Shown here piece by piece: positions 11,108 through 21,608 of a stretch of DNA of 64,000 nucleotides. The stretch is taken from the NCBI GenBank assembly GCA_011009095.1, contig VTPC01006117.1, positions 71,762-135,761 of the forward strand. The letters run 5' to 3'. The notes below the pieces were generated by a model. That model worked only from the letters and a program-made list of their open reading frames with translations. It did no database searches and was not told the origin of the DNA. This DNA comes from Ignelater luminosus. Its lineage: Eukaryota; Arthropoda; Insecta; Coleoptera; Elateridae. Within the stretch, counting starts at the first letter, position 1. Each line of letters begins with the position of its first letter. Position numbers and translations under genes: made by a program.

Positions 11108-11679
11108 ATATAATATGCCAGATCCGATTAGTTGTTACTATTTATTGCTACTGATATCAGTTTTGGTAATGGTAATAGGTACATTTAGATTGGACTCAAC
11201 AGAGCTAGTTTAGTGCATATGTAGATCTTTCCTTAACAAGTATAAAGTTTCTTGTTTCAAATTACAACTTCCATGAAATCTGCTAAGATTTTTAATAAAT
11301 ATGCTCACTTTCCGTGAATTTCAAGTTTCGCTTACCAAAGGACTCAAAACAGTTATTACTGTATGTATGTTCACTGCCGCTGTTCCTAACAGCATATGCA
11401 TTTTTATTTGGTTTACTTCTTGAAATATTAATTTAGTATATACGTATAGGTTTCTTCTATTCCTATATCGTAAGAAAATTGTAGATGCTTTGCAATTTTG
11501 TTAATTAGAAAAACACTAAACACATTCTATCAAGAAAATACATAAATATGGAATATAAACTTAAAACTAGCAACAAGATCTGTATAACTATTTCTTTTAG
11601 CATAATGATCTACAAAGAAGCAGGAACCAAGGTAATGTTTGTTGCATGCTATACACTTTCAGAGAGACTGAGGCTTCTT
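11108..11679. other. Spacer, nothing recognised
   Basis: About 570 bp between the deleted mariner and the piggyBac remnant. A plus-strand frame at 11548-11808 overlaps the complement of the piggyBac C-terminus and is not supported as a gene. Confidence 0.4.
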
Positions 11680-12960
11680 ATTGGAGGCAGCTTATCTATC
11701 ATATTTTTGTGTTACTCGGTGGTAACATTCCACACAACCATTTCTTGTTTCCACATTCCCAAGTTTGTGATCTTCTTGAGGTTGTACCTCATGTGGAGCT
11801 ATGGATGAAAAGAATATAGCTTTGAGAAAATCTTATGCTTTTTGAACTCTGTAATAAATATCTTAGGCTTTGTAATTTCATTGTATAGAATACACACGCT
11901 TACAACTGTGGTTCCCAAAATTAGCTCAAAGGCCAGTTTTCTGTACCACCCTTTCCTGAGTGAATGATTGTAAGATTGTATTTGATCTGAAAGGTCTATG
12001 AACGCTTTTGAGTTATTGTACTCGACTACGAGTTCCGACTTTTTTACATTATTGCCCTTTTTACTTACAACAATTTTCCTGGTGTCGGTGCTAGGTGTCA
12101 ACACCTCGCGTTTGTCTTTCCATTTTAGCATTAACACTCCCGTATTGATTTTCTGGCAAATACTTCACCTTTCTGTAAGTTTTAGATTTTGTCTTGCTGT
12201 TCCAACTAGGAGGAATAGGCCACTATTTGTCCCACCTGGAATTTAATGTTTCATCTGCCATGCGTTAATGATGCTGGAGAGTAGTTATTGCCCAAAAGGT
12301 TCCTGCTTACGGTAAGGAAAAATTACTAAAATCCAAAAATTCATATCTTAGGCTTCAGACGTGTCTAGGAAATGAAAGACGTAGGTTGAAACTCCCATAC
12401 CAGAGAATTGCGATAAACTACACAGAACCATACGTATCTAAGCTGTTCTTGTGTACTCAATTTTGGACATTTTGGGGGAGATAGGGTAAATGAAAATTCA
12501 TAACTAGTGCAAGAATGGAAAAATCAACTCAGAATAAATATCGTAGATGTGGCTCAAGCCTGCAACTACACATGCCAAGTTTAAACCACGCCCAAGAGTT
12601 TAATTTTTATGTTCCTTAACCCAACTGATTTGGCTAAAAATTCATAACTCCAACTGGCTACCGTAAGCTGAAGCCCTAAAACTTTATGGGCAATAATTAC
12701 TTTCCAGTAGCACCCACTAACAGCATATGAAACATTAAACAAAAAGATAATCGTCCCCGAAATGGCACAATTGTCTCATCAACACATAGTTCTCTTTCTG
12801 GCACCATAATTTTTTGATATCTTGTTTAACCATAGATAGAAGAGGTGTAAATTTTCTTATTCTATCATTGAGGTCCAAATTTATAGCTTTATTATTGTTG
12901 AAATGAAGGAGTCGTAGCATTAATTCAAAACGATTTTTACTCACTTTAGAATGTCTCTAA
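11680..12960 (-). pseudogene. piggyBac-type transposase remnant, split by an insertion
   Basis: Read on the minus strand, 12735-12950 gives SKNRFELMLRLLHFN followed, after a frameshift, by CVDETIVPFRGRLSF. That is the piggyBac DDE_Tnp_1_7 signature with its DE. After the insertion at 12247-12734 the sequence resumes with IPGG, then LVGTARQNL, QKGEVFARK, VLMLKWKDKREV, VEYNNSKAFIDLSDQ and GWYRKLAFELILG. Near 11700 comes a C-terminal cysteine-rich stretch (GCVECYHR). The part between IPGG and LVGTAR is shorter than in family members, so an internal deletion is likely. The protein would excise elements precisely at TTAA; this copy is dead. Confidence 0.88.
12247..12734. mobile_element. TTAA-flanked inverted-repeat element (MITE) inside piggyBac
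   Basis: A 488 bp element has TTAA on both sides (12243-12246 and 12735-12738). Its imperfect inverted ends of about 75 bp begin TGTTTCAT and include CTGGA-AGTA-TTATTGCCCA and CTTACGGTA. It carries no coding frame. AAAATTCATA-CT-like motifs recur inside (near 12334, 12489 and 12645). TTAA duplication is typical of the piggyBac superfamily, so this is probably a non-autonomous member, although the end TGTTTCAT is not the usual CCC-type end. It interrupts the transposase just after the PFRGRLSF motif. Confidence 0.82.
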
Positions 12961-13459
12961 ACTACGGAACAAAAGCATTATAAAGTTTAGAAAAAGACGA
13001 CAAGCGTCGAAATCGTCACTGAGCAAACTGAGCGCCAAGTTGAGAGACTAAAAGTCAGATGGTACAGTTTCAATTAACTCCAGAAAAGACGAGTTTTACG
13101 ATGACGATCACACTTACCTCTATCGAGCAAATACACTGATGGGTATTTTGCATCTAATCCTGGCTGGGTCGATAAGAACTAAAGAAGTTTGAAAAGCAAC
13201 AGGGTGTGAATTCAAATATCAAAAAGAGGGCGGTATTCTGTACCAGCAAATTGTAGACAATTACACTGATTAACAAATTGAAACCTTTTCCTTGGTTCCT
13301 AGTTACAAATAGGTGATCTTGAATCATTGTTTCATGCTGAATCCAAATCAGCTTTTGCTTAGTCCCTAGCACGTATAGTTTCCGAGACAAACATGGTTTT
13401 GTTTTGAAATAAGACGCTAAAGTAATTATATGCATTTTATATTACAAAATGTACATAAA
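12961..13459. other. Spacer, nothing recognised
   Basis: The region next to the piggyBac N-terminus. A 93-residue minus-strand frame at 13154-13435 has no motif I recognise. Confidence 0.35.
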
Positions 13460-13768
13460 ATCCACTAAAATATTCTATTTGGCAGTTTTCTTTTGTGTAA
13501 TAATAGATTAGGGTTTTTTCTAACTAGTAACCAACAGTACTCACCCAACATGTTTAAATTCCATCTTTCCTGGTACCGGTTTTCCAACGTTGAAAGGTCT
13601 TGATGGAAACGCTCCCCATGCTCATCACTTACAGCTCCAAATTGTCTGGGAAAAAATCCAAATGGGAATGTAAATAATGCATCTTTAGCGACATATTACA
13701 TCCCATTTTACGGTAAGCTGTCAACATTTTGTCGACAAGGTTTGAAATTTTCCGCTTTGTTGTTACCT
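13460..13768 (-). pseudogene. C-terminal remnant of a dispersed insect orphan protein
   Basis: Minus-strand blocks in two frames read GNNKAENF, LVDKMLTAYRKMGCNMSLK, YLHSHLDFFPDNLE, SDEHGERFHQDLSTLE and EYCWLLVRK. I have seen this order (KMGCNMS, HSHLDFFP, SDE.GERFHQDI, YCW.L.R) near the C-terminus of multi-copy uncharacterized arthropod proteins. At least two frameshifts are present. No partner domain, element end or target duplication is visible, so whether it sits in a transposon is unknown. Confidence 0.6.
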
Positions 13769-13789
13769 TATAAATAGAGCTAATTACGG

Positions 13790-15990
13790 AGGTAAGTCAG
13801 ACTTTTCCCTCCATTAACCACATTAAGCGAGTTAAATATGAACACAAGTCAGATAGCACGCTTTGAGATTGGGCTTCGTTTTTCCTTAACCTCCTTAAGG
13901 ATCCTAGCTCAGTCTTCATGTTTTGGCTTTGCCCTCTATTAACACTCTAAAGAGAACTAATCTGAACACATATAGGGTTCAGTCCTCCAAGGGAGCGTCT
14001 ATTGTGTCTCAAGCTCGGGGTTTTTCCTTTACTTGGGTGATCAATCTATAATAGTCTTGTGTTGATTAATCAACTATCTGATTCAAGATGCTGCAAGAAG
14101 ACGTATTTGTTTGAGGCTCAAAGTGCATCCACAGCAGCCTTAAGGAATTAAGTTTAAAGTTCAGGCATTTAGTAAAGGTGTTGATGTGTCAAATGTCAAC
14201 AGAAGGCTTAATGCGTTAGATCATAAGTCTGTTTTTTTTGTAATAGTATAGAATTAGGTAAGTACCCCTAACAATAGGATGATGTTTACCAATTATTGTG
14301 GGAAAGCCAATAGATAGATACAGATTAATTCAGTTGCTTCTCTGATCAATTTAAGCAAAACGTTGCCCAGGTGATAGATGTCTTTTACTTCAGATTTTAC
14401 GTTCTAGGTTCTAGCAAACTTTCATTCATCTTTATTAATCCACGTATATCCTTAAAGTACTGGCTTGACGAGGGACGGATCCGCCCTATTCACACAAACA
14501 GGTATAAATTACAAGTCCGTCTAAAGGACACTTCAAGAAGAATATTATAACACAAGACTATTACTATACAAATACGTGAAAGAAGAATAAGCATCGCAAG
14601 TTTGCTGAAGGACAACTTAATAGTCTGCTGAAGGCCACAAAAATCCACTGAAAGACGAATTTACAAATCCATAAAGGAATTAACATTAAGAAGCTCGTTG
14701 AAGGCCACACCACGGCACAACAAGCCGATAAATCCGCTAAAAAATTAATATTAGTAAGTCCGCATTAAGGACAATTAGCTACAGAGAGCTCGCAATACCA
14801 TTTCAGGTCGTTGCAGCCGAACCCGAAGCGCTTTGTAAAAGATTTACGTCCCTTTGCGGAGTTTCATAGTTTAGACACATTCAATCAAGGAAGACATCAA
14901 TTATAAGAACAGAGAAGAATTCATTAATATTACATTCTGGTCTTGAACGCAAAGCGAGGCAGTCGACCCCGGAGTCTGAAAAAGTGTATAGCGCACCGGC
15001 GCTGAAAGGTACGGGAACATTCAACAGTGCGTAGTCGGACGGCTACCGCACTCCATTAACACCCACCGGATTCTGTGAATGGGGGGCGCAGGGACGGACC
15101 CACATCCACTACCAACAGAGCGGTTTAAGGCCGTACTATCGCTCCACTCCACAACGGACTTCAAGATCTGGACGCTTGAGGGCCGCGACCGCCACATACT
15201 TCAACCCACGGCGCGATATATGGGACAAAACAGCCACTCCACACCATCAGTCCGAAGCCTGCGTGGGGGCGTAGGCCCGGACACCACCTCATACCGAGAC
15301 AGTGATCACCTTCCTTTCCCACCCACGTCCCTGATCCCGAGGCTCCTCAGGGCACCAACTCCACCGCTCCCGGAAATTCGCCGGCCGTTCGCCACAATGT
15401 TCTCCACCAACAACCAACCACCTATCCCTCCCATACTAACTCCTTTTTTACCACCTCCGCGGTGCGAACCGCGGGAGTTGTGATTCTAAAAGGAACCGTT
15501 TTTGCAACCAAATCTTAGAAACATTCCTGGCAATCCCTGCTTCCATTTTGGTACGGGGCAACCACCAACCACCACAGTCGACGAGGACAATCACCAACAT
15601 CTACGAAGCCAACCACTAACGAAGAGGTGACCACTATCATCACCGCTTACCGTGCCAGCTGCTACTTACATCACCAACACGAAACATCAAGAATACCATC
15701 TACTTAAAGACCGCCACAAAGAAGCACACATTTCAGTCCACCAAATCCACATTCTCCAGGCCACAGAGAAATTACATTTTCTGCGGCCAGCCATCTTCGG
15801 TGGCATTTTGCGTTGAACAGCACAGCATCAACATACAGTGGGTCTAGAAATCATCCAAATTCTACGGTACTGGAGTCCATTTGGGACCAAGTGTGTACCT
15901 AATATTAAGGCATTGTTCTAGCTTGTAGAATTTCTTTCGTAATTTAATTTTTGTTCATTGAATGAATAAATCTGATAGGCGATTTTGTAT
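13790..15990. other. GC-rich anomalous segment of unknown origin, with degenerate repeats
   Basis: Base composition changes sharply from AT-rich surroundings to GC- and C-rich sequence, strongest at 14940-15660. The left part (about 13798-14040) holds two diverged copies of a unit of about 115 bp sharing CCTC-ATTAAC and ATNTGAACACA. From 14513 to 14773 a motif like GTCCGCTGAAGGAC recurs about eight times. A 134-codon plus-strand frame (15079-15483) is proline- and threonine-rich with no motif I recognise. AATGAATAAA near 15962 could be a polyadenylation site. It may be the untranslated or LTR part of an unrecognised retroelement, or a host 3' exon; I cannot decide. Confidence 0.5.
14513..14773 (+). 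repeat. Degenerate tandem array of mini-hairpin units
   Basis: About eight irregularly spaced units follow the pattern RTCCGCTGAAGGACA. Examples are GTCCGTCTAAAGGAC, GTTTGCTGAAGGACAAC, GTCTGCTGAAGGCC, ATCCACTGAAAGAC, GCTCGTTGAAGGCC and GTCCGCATTAAGGAC. The best units pair GTCC with GGAC across a 7-base loop. Spacing is roughly 20-45 bases. Confidence 0.6.
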
Positions 15991-16423
15991 ATGAAGGTTC
16001 AAGGAATTTTGTTTTTTTAATATCTTGCTTATAGCTGAAGGAATTTTTACGGTTAATAAACTAATTTTGAATTCATATGGGATCTCATAGAAATTCGATT
16101 ACCTTTTATTTAGACTGAAATCAGAGTTCTGTTAAAGTAAATATTTATTCTTGTTAGTTCAATGGTGTTCATAGAATAACTAAATTAGTAAACTTATCTA
16201 AAGCTATTTGATATTAAAATTCTTTTCTTTGTTCTGTGTAACGACTTATATGTTTATTTCATTTATATGTGCCTTGATTGCAAATGTTAATAAATTCGAA
16301 ATAAAAGGAATTGTGCCGTATTATTTTTATGTATCTGTAAATCTCTTCTACAGGGAAAACCTAATTGTGAAGCAGGCATTGAAGCGAACCGTTTATTATT
16401 TTTGTGTTTTTTTTTCTCAACAG

Positions 16424-16490
16424 AAAATTATAGAACTGAGGTTATGCAGGGCTGGCTTTGGGGCTAATTCGGACATCGACCACTGTACAT
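16424..16490 (+). other. Candidate internal exon (weak)
   Basis: A long pyrimidine tract ending TTTTTTTCTCAACAG (to 16423) precedes 67 bases that are followed by GTAAGTTTTG at 16491, a consensus donor. One frame is open through it (KIIELRLCRAGFG..). I do not recognise the peptide. Such acceptor and donor pairs arise by chance in AT-rich DNA, so this is only a candidate. Confidence 0.22.
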
Positions 16491-16559
16491 GTAAGTTTTG
16501 TGAGCCTATAAGCTTTTTTTGTGTGACGTTATATAAGTAGCAGCCTTGAATATGAGTAA

Positions 16560-16760
16560 ACATCATTTAATATTCTCTCTCGGGTAAGTTGTAGAGAGGA
16601 TTAGTGTATAAATACAGTGTCTATTGGTATTTCTGTGTTCTTTTATTTAGGTACCCATCTACAGAGTGTTATTTTAAAGGACACCTGTACACCTACGCGA
16701 CTATAACACCTACCGACTCTCTGTACGGATATTAGGCCTTTTCTAACTACAATTCAAAAA
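16560..16760 (+). other. Possible promoter or LTR fragment with TATA-like box
   Basis: GTATAAATACAGTG (about 16605) is followed by a less AT-rich stretch ending near GTACGGATATTAGG. It could be a retroelement LTR fragment or a chance TATA motif. No matching second copy is seen in the window. Confidence 0.2.
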
Positions 16761-17214
16761 CAAAAAGAAAAAAAAGAGACATTAATTATAATTTAACAAC
16801 ATTTCTTACTCTAAAATAGGTTGTCCTCAAACTTCCAGTAAGCCTTTACGACAAGCGGCCAAAGGCTATCCAAATAGCACGATTATGAAAGGTCGATGCT
16901 CGACGTTGTTAAAAACCACAAAGATTTAAATCACTTTATTGACCTTTTCACAACTAACATAACTTTTGTTTAACACATGAGAGAGTGTACCTTTCATACC
17001 AAACGATGATAAGGCTGTAGCAATTCAATCAAAACAAATAGCTGGATTTTTCACAATAACGAACGAGTTCCCATAAACGACAACAAACTTTTACCCAGCA
17101 TGCTGTAACCATGCCATCCCGCCGAAGCGGCCACTATGTACCCTCTGATACAGAAATCACAAAACAAAAATTTATTTTGAAAAAGTGCTTTCCACCACTC
17201 GTAAATTCTAGGAT

Positions 17215-17365
17215 TATCTGATCCGACCAAAGCGGTCAGATCAAAACCAGCTTTTGGAAACACTTACGATACAAAAAACTTAAAGGGCGAATTCACGATA
17301 GATTAACTGGTGTTAGCAGACAAGCCGGGACGGGCGCTTGGCCTTGCGGCCCAAGCGACCCCGCA
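17215..17365. other. Two strong short inverted repeats in a GC-richer patch
   Basis: TGATCCGACC-AAAGC-GGTCAGATCA (about 17219-17243) has a 10-base stem with one mismatch. Slightly downstream, CGCTTGGCC-TTGC-GGCCCAAGCG (about 17336-17358) has a 9-base stem with one bulge. The surrounding 16.8-17.5 kb is somewhat richer in G+C than its neighbours, but I recognise no coding motif or element. Confidence 0.4.
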
Positions 17366-17559
17366 GAAGGCTAAACTTGAACTCTTCTCGAAACACTCAA
17401 ATCTCTCCTGACGCATAAGCGTCTTACGAAAAATCACAAGTCAGATGCATACTGCATTATTGGTATCGGCATGGACAGGCATAGAGACCTTTATAATTCG
17501 GGTATAAACCAGACTTTCTCTTAAACATAAAATGCTGAAGTGTCAACACAATCTTCTGC

Positions 17560-19825
17560 GAACTGATAAATCATAAGAGTGTTTAGATGCTTGAAAGGCG
17601 ATTACATTTTGCGAAAAGTCATGTACACTGACTAATTTTAGCGATAAAACTTTGAAGAACCTTGGACAAAATATCGTTTACCAATATAAATAACTTAATG
17701 AACATTATAAGGCAAAATGAAACGATGAATTCATATTAAATAAATGCATTTAAATCGAAACTCAAAGCAGAGTCTAAATAAGTATGCAATATTTCAAACA
17801 TACAACATACTTTCCTTGCTTTCAATTTTGTTGAAACTGTTGAGCTAGTTTTAATAAATTCTTATTTATAATTGGAGCTTAAATTTACTAACACTGGAAA
17901 ATGATAAATTTGAATTTTTCTGTGCTCAAAGATTATTGAGTCTCAGAATCCAATTTCTTCCAAATTCTTCTTCCTTCTTCTGCAGAATCTTCAGAAACGG
18001 TTAAAACGGCATTGATGTTGATGTTTAATAGTTTGTTCTGTTTTATTTGAGTAATGTATGCGATTGTATCAGGTTTAACTAATTTGAAAATAATTAACAA
18101 CAGCATTTGAAATCTTTGTTGCTCGTTATTTCGGTGATTATTATAAAATGGAGTTAAATAGTTCGCGAAATAAACTAGAATTAAATTTACAATTTTAAAA
18201 GTAATAATAATAAGGTTATTTTATACACTTAAGATACACAATTAAATAAGAACGGAATTTAATTTAATTAATAGATACTAATAGCGACGCAATGGTAATA
18301 AGATGCTTATTCTATTTACTACATAGAAATGACTTCAATAAATTAATTACTATGTATTTTCTTTTATTAATTTCTAATTTTCTATTCAAATCTAATTTAA
18401 GAACGCATTACCATATAGATACTTTATTTTAAATTCATACATTCCTTCCTCTAAGGCAACGCTTTAAAGACTACGATTTTATCAAGATAATATAATCTTG
18501 ATAATAAAGATACTTAAACACTAACTACTGGAACAAACTTACATCGCAGTTTCAAACAATTCTCGAGACCACAACTGGAGCAAGATTATAGTGACTTGCT
18601 AATTTCAGATAGTTACAGTAACAAGTGTTAACTTGTTAATTTACTGACCAAGCCACGAGTGGAACTTGCGTAATTTAGGCACAATATAGCACAGCAACTG
18701 ACCTATACGAATCAATAACATCTTTAATTTAATGCAACAAAAACGATATTTTTAAATGCCTTACCCGCACAGTACATTATAACTCAGAAATAATTTGTAG
18801 TGGGACACATTGCTTACGAGTAGCTTGTAATATAACTTATTAACTCCCAAGTTATATTTAGCCTGTAAAATTACCTCTGAAAATAGAAAGTTAAATCTAA
18901 TTATAGTCGACTTTAGCTTATAAAATTTTCACTTGTTCTCTTTTTCAATTATGTATGAAAAGTGAAATGCCAAAGACGTTTTTTCTTTGGATCTTCTGCA
19001 AATACCAAAAGTCAATAACGAAACTTTCTAAAATTGTTTTATTAAATTTTATGCTAGATTGAGGCAAAGGTAAATAGTTAAGACAACTAAAAATCTTGTA
19101 ATGACTTATGTATATATAATGTGGTGCGGTGTCAAAATCCTGTTTTAATTAAAATCTATAAACCCTCCTGTAAAAAAGTTAAAAATAGCAAAATTTTTGC
19201 CTACTACTACTAGAGTTATAAAAATCAATAAAGTATTTATTACCTGTTATTGATATTTTATATTTGCAATTCCACACCTAATTTCCTGAAAGCATTTAAA
19301 TTTTTCCCTTTATAGCGTTTATGTAGAATGACAAATAAAAAACGTCTCCAAGTGTGCATAAAATACAATTAACCTTCCATTTAAGCGCAGAGTGTGCACA
19401 GGACACGTTTTAACTTTTACATCTAACCATGAATAGTTACTTTGATATACTAGGCGTAAAGGAGTAAATTGATGTTAGCAGACACTTAAAATTCGAGTGT
19501 TTAATTTACTTTGCTCTAATTAAAGTGCTCCTAATAGTTGTTAGTAGATATCAAAAACGAAATTTTTTGCATTATCCACTAACTCTATTTAAATACTCTT
19601 TAAACTCTTAATGAGTGACATAAAACAGAAAAATGTATGCAATAATAATTAGCAATTAAGTATTATTTGAAAACATACAAGTTTTTTGAATAGATCACTG
19701 CTTCTGTTTACAAGCTTTAAATTTGTTCCATGAGATAAACTTTCTTACTTTAGTCAACTAATAGTTGTTAAGGTTTTTAATATTTGTAAAATTATTTTGT
19801 AATAATTAATTCAAATTGAGGAATA
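17560..19825. other. AT-rich spacer, nothing recognised
   Basis: About 2.3 kb without supportable features. A 10-base-stem inverted repeat TTATCAAGAT/ATCTTGATAA (18479-18504) is the only structure I noted. Confidence 0.4.
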
Positions 19826-19829
19826 GGAT

Positions 19830-20285
19830 TGTAGAGAGTAGCTGTTTTCGCGGGGTAGTAATCTGCGTAATTTAGTTACGGGATAAGTCGCTTTTGCGCG
19901 TTGAGATCAGGGTGTGGTCGACGCGAAAAGAGCAGTTGATTCGAGAGCTTTGGAGAAGGCAGATATACTCGGCTGTGGGGAAGTCTTGTGAGACGTTTTC
20001 TACACAATTTAGCTGTGGTGGCCCGTGAAGTTTATCGTTTTGTTTTGAAGTATTTTTAAAGTGCATCAGCGTAGTGCTGGATTTCCAAGGGCTACCTTTT
20101 AAAGCACATTCCTCTGAAGTAAGGTGATATCCTTTTGTTCCTTTCTTTCGTCCTTGGACGGAACCCAGTAGAATTCGTCATTTGGTCCCTCATTGCTGTA
20201 TAGACGTAGCTAGCCTGGAAGTTTCAAGTAAACCGATACGCAGTTACCCGTGTGAGCAAAGATTTGGACCATGCAGATATGCAAG
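19830..20285 (+). other. Candidate promoter and first exon of a host gene (weak)
   Basis: A 450-base patch with many CpG dinucleotides stands out in AT-rich DNA. It ends with ATG CAG ATA TGC AAG followed by GTTAGT, which could be a start codon (20271) and five codons before a splice donor at 20286. A second CpG-rich patch lies at 20660-20760. No downstream exon that would join it is recognisable before the mariner at 21.6 kb. The peptide is too short to identify, and the exon start is a composition boundary only. Confidence 0.25.
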
Positions 20286-21416
20286 GTTAGTGTACACCCA
20301 CTAATACCGTAGTGTTTATACCCTTTTGGGTTAAAGAAACAAGTGCATTTAAAATTTGTTCAGCGGAAACAAAAAAGAAAACAAGGAAGTTTCTCCTTGG
20401 CATCATTGTAAACATTTACAACAACGGTTTAGAGTGTAATCATCGTGGTGTTGTGTTTGGTTGATTATTTGTTTTAACGAATAAAAAATTTACAATCCAG
20501 TAACGTTTAGCGTAAATTCGCAATGTAAATCAGTTATAATTTTTATCATAACTATTAGGTTTAGTTTTCATTTGTTTGTATGCATTAATTCATCGAAGAT
20601 TTTATTAAATGAAACTAGATATTTCCTTTTCGTAATATATACATTAAGTGCAGCCGTAAGCTGTTTGAACGGCGCCGAGCGAGCGCCCACGCATTTGGCG
20701 TTTCTGGGAATCCCCTCGAGCGTCATTGACCAGAATTCTGCGTCGTAGATCTAATACGATTGTGACGTTTATTCTATAAAGACTTTGTTTTTGTATAATC
20801 AACTGTTTGTTTCTTTTATTTGTATTTTTTTTTTGCTTGTTATATATTATGTAATCTTTATTTCTTGTTTTGATTTATTTTTTTAATAGATTTGTAGCTT
20901 GATAGATAGTTTTATTATTGTAATTGTATGCACTGGTTTGAGTGAAAAGATCGAAGTCACCCAAGTATTTGACTAATTTGATGCAGTTATATTAAATTTC
21001 ATTAATAAAGAATATACCGGGTAATTCAAAAACCTTGATATACTGAGTGATCCAAAGAAAACGATTTGATGATTCAATTTGAATATTCCAAATTTAATTG
21101 ACGAAACATTTAGACAGAGTGAATTGAAAATATTTTTGTATAAGGCGGTATAACGCCTTGAGTAAGCTTTTGTTTCAGAAAATCTAAGTAAGTATTTGTA
21201 AAGCTGTTGCTAATTTCAGAGGGACTATGGTCATTTTGAATCTTGTGATCTGGCTGAATCCATAGTGGCGCCTTCTAATAATACCGACTTTGAGCTATTT
21301 TAGTGGTAAGTAGGCATTTCGAACCTAGCCGTCTTCGACTGTCTGCTAGTCTGGGTATCAGCGAACTTAGTTCTTCGTGCCTTCTAGTCGCTGATTATAA
21401 GCCTGTGTCTTAAAGT
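20286..21416. other. Spacer, nothing firmly recognised
   Basis: Contains the CpG-rich patch at 20660-20760 and otherwise AT-rich sequence. I see no coding motifs. Confidence 0.35.
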
Positions 21417-21608
21417 TTATTTTGGCACGTAACATAGTACCATAAGATTTGATACACGTTTTTGGCTATTTTTCAAAAATTCATATTGCGAAAACTAAAC
21501 AACATTTTGACTCAATTCTTTTATCATGTGATAGAACATTCAATGCTCTTTCATTTGATATGACATTCATTAATTTTTCATCAGTTTTAATTTTGGTTTT
21601 ATGTAAGA

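Noticed and set aside
15079-15483. 134-codon P/T-rich frame as a real gene
   Set aside because: No recognisable domain, no clear upstream context, and GC-rich DNA yields long chance frames; kept only as part of the anomalous segment.
16208-16540. 110-codon plus-strand frame as a secreted peptide gene
   Set aside because: The hydrophobic start and Cys residues are suggestive, but most of the frame is AT-rich low-complexity sequence; only the 67-base candidate exon is retained at low confidence.
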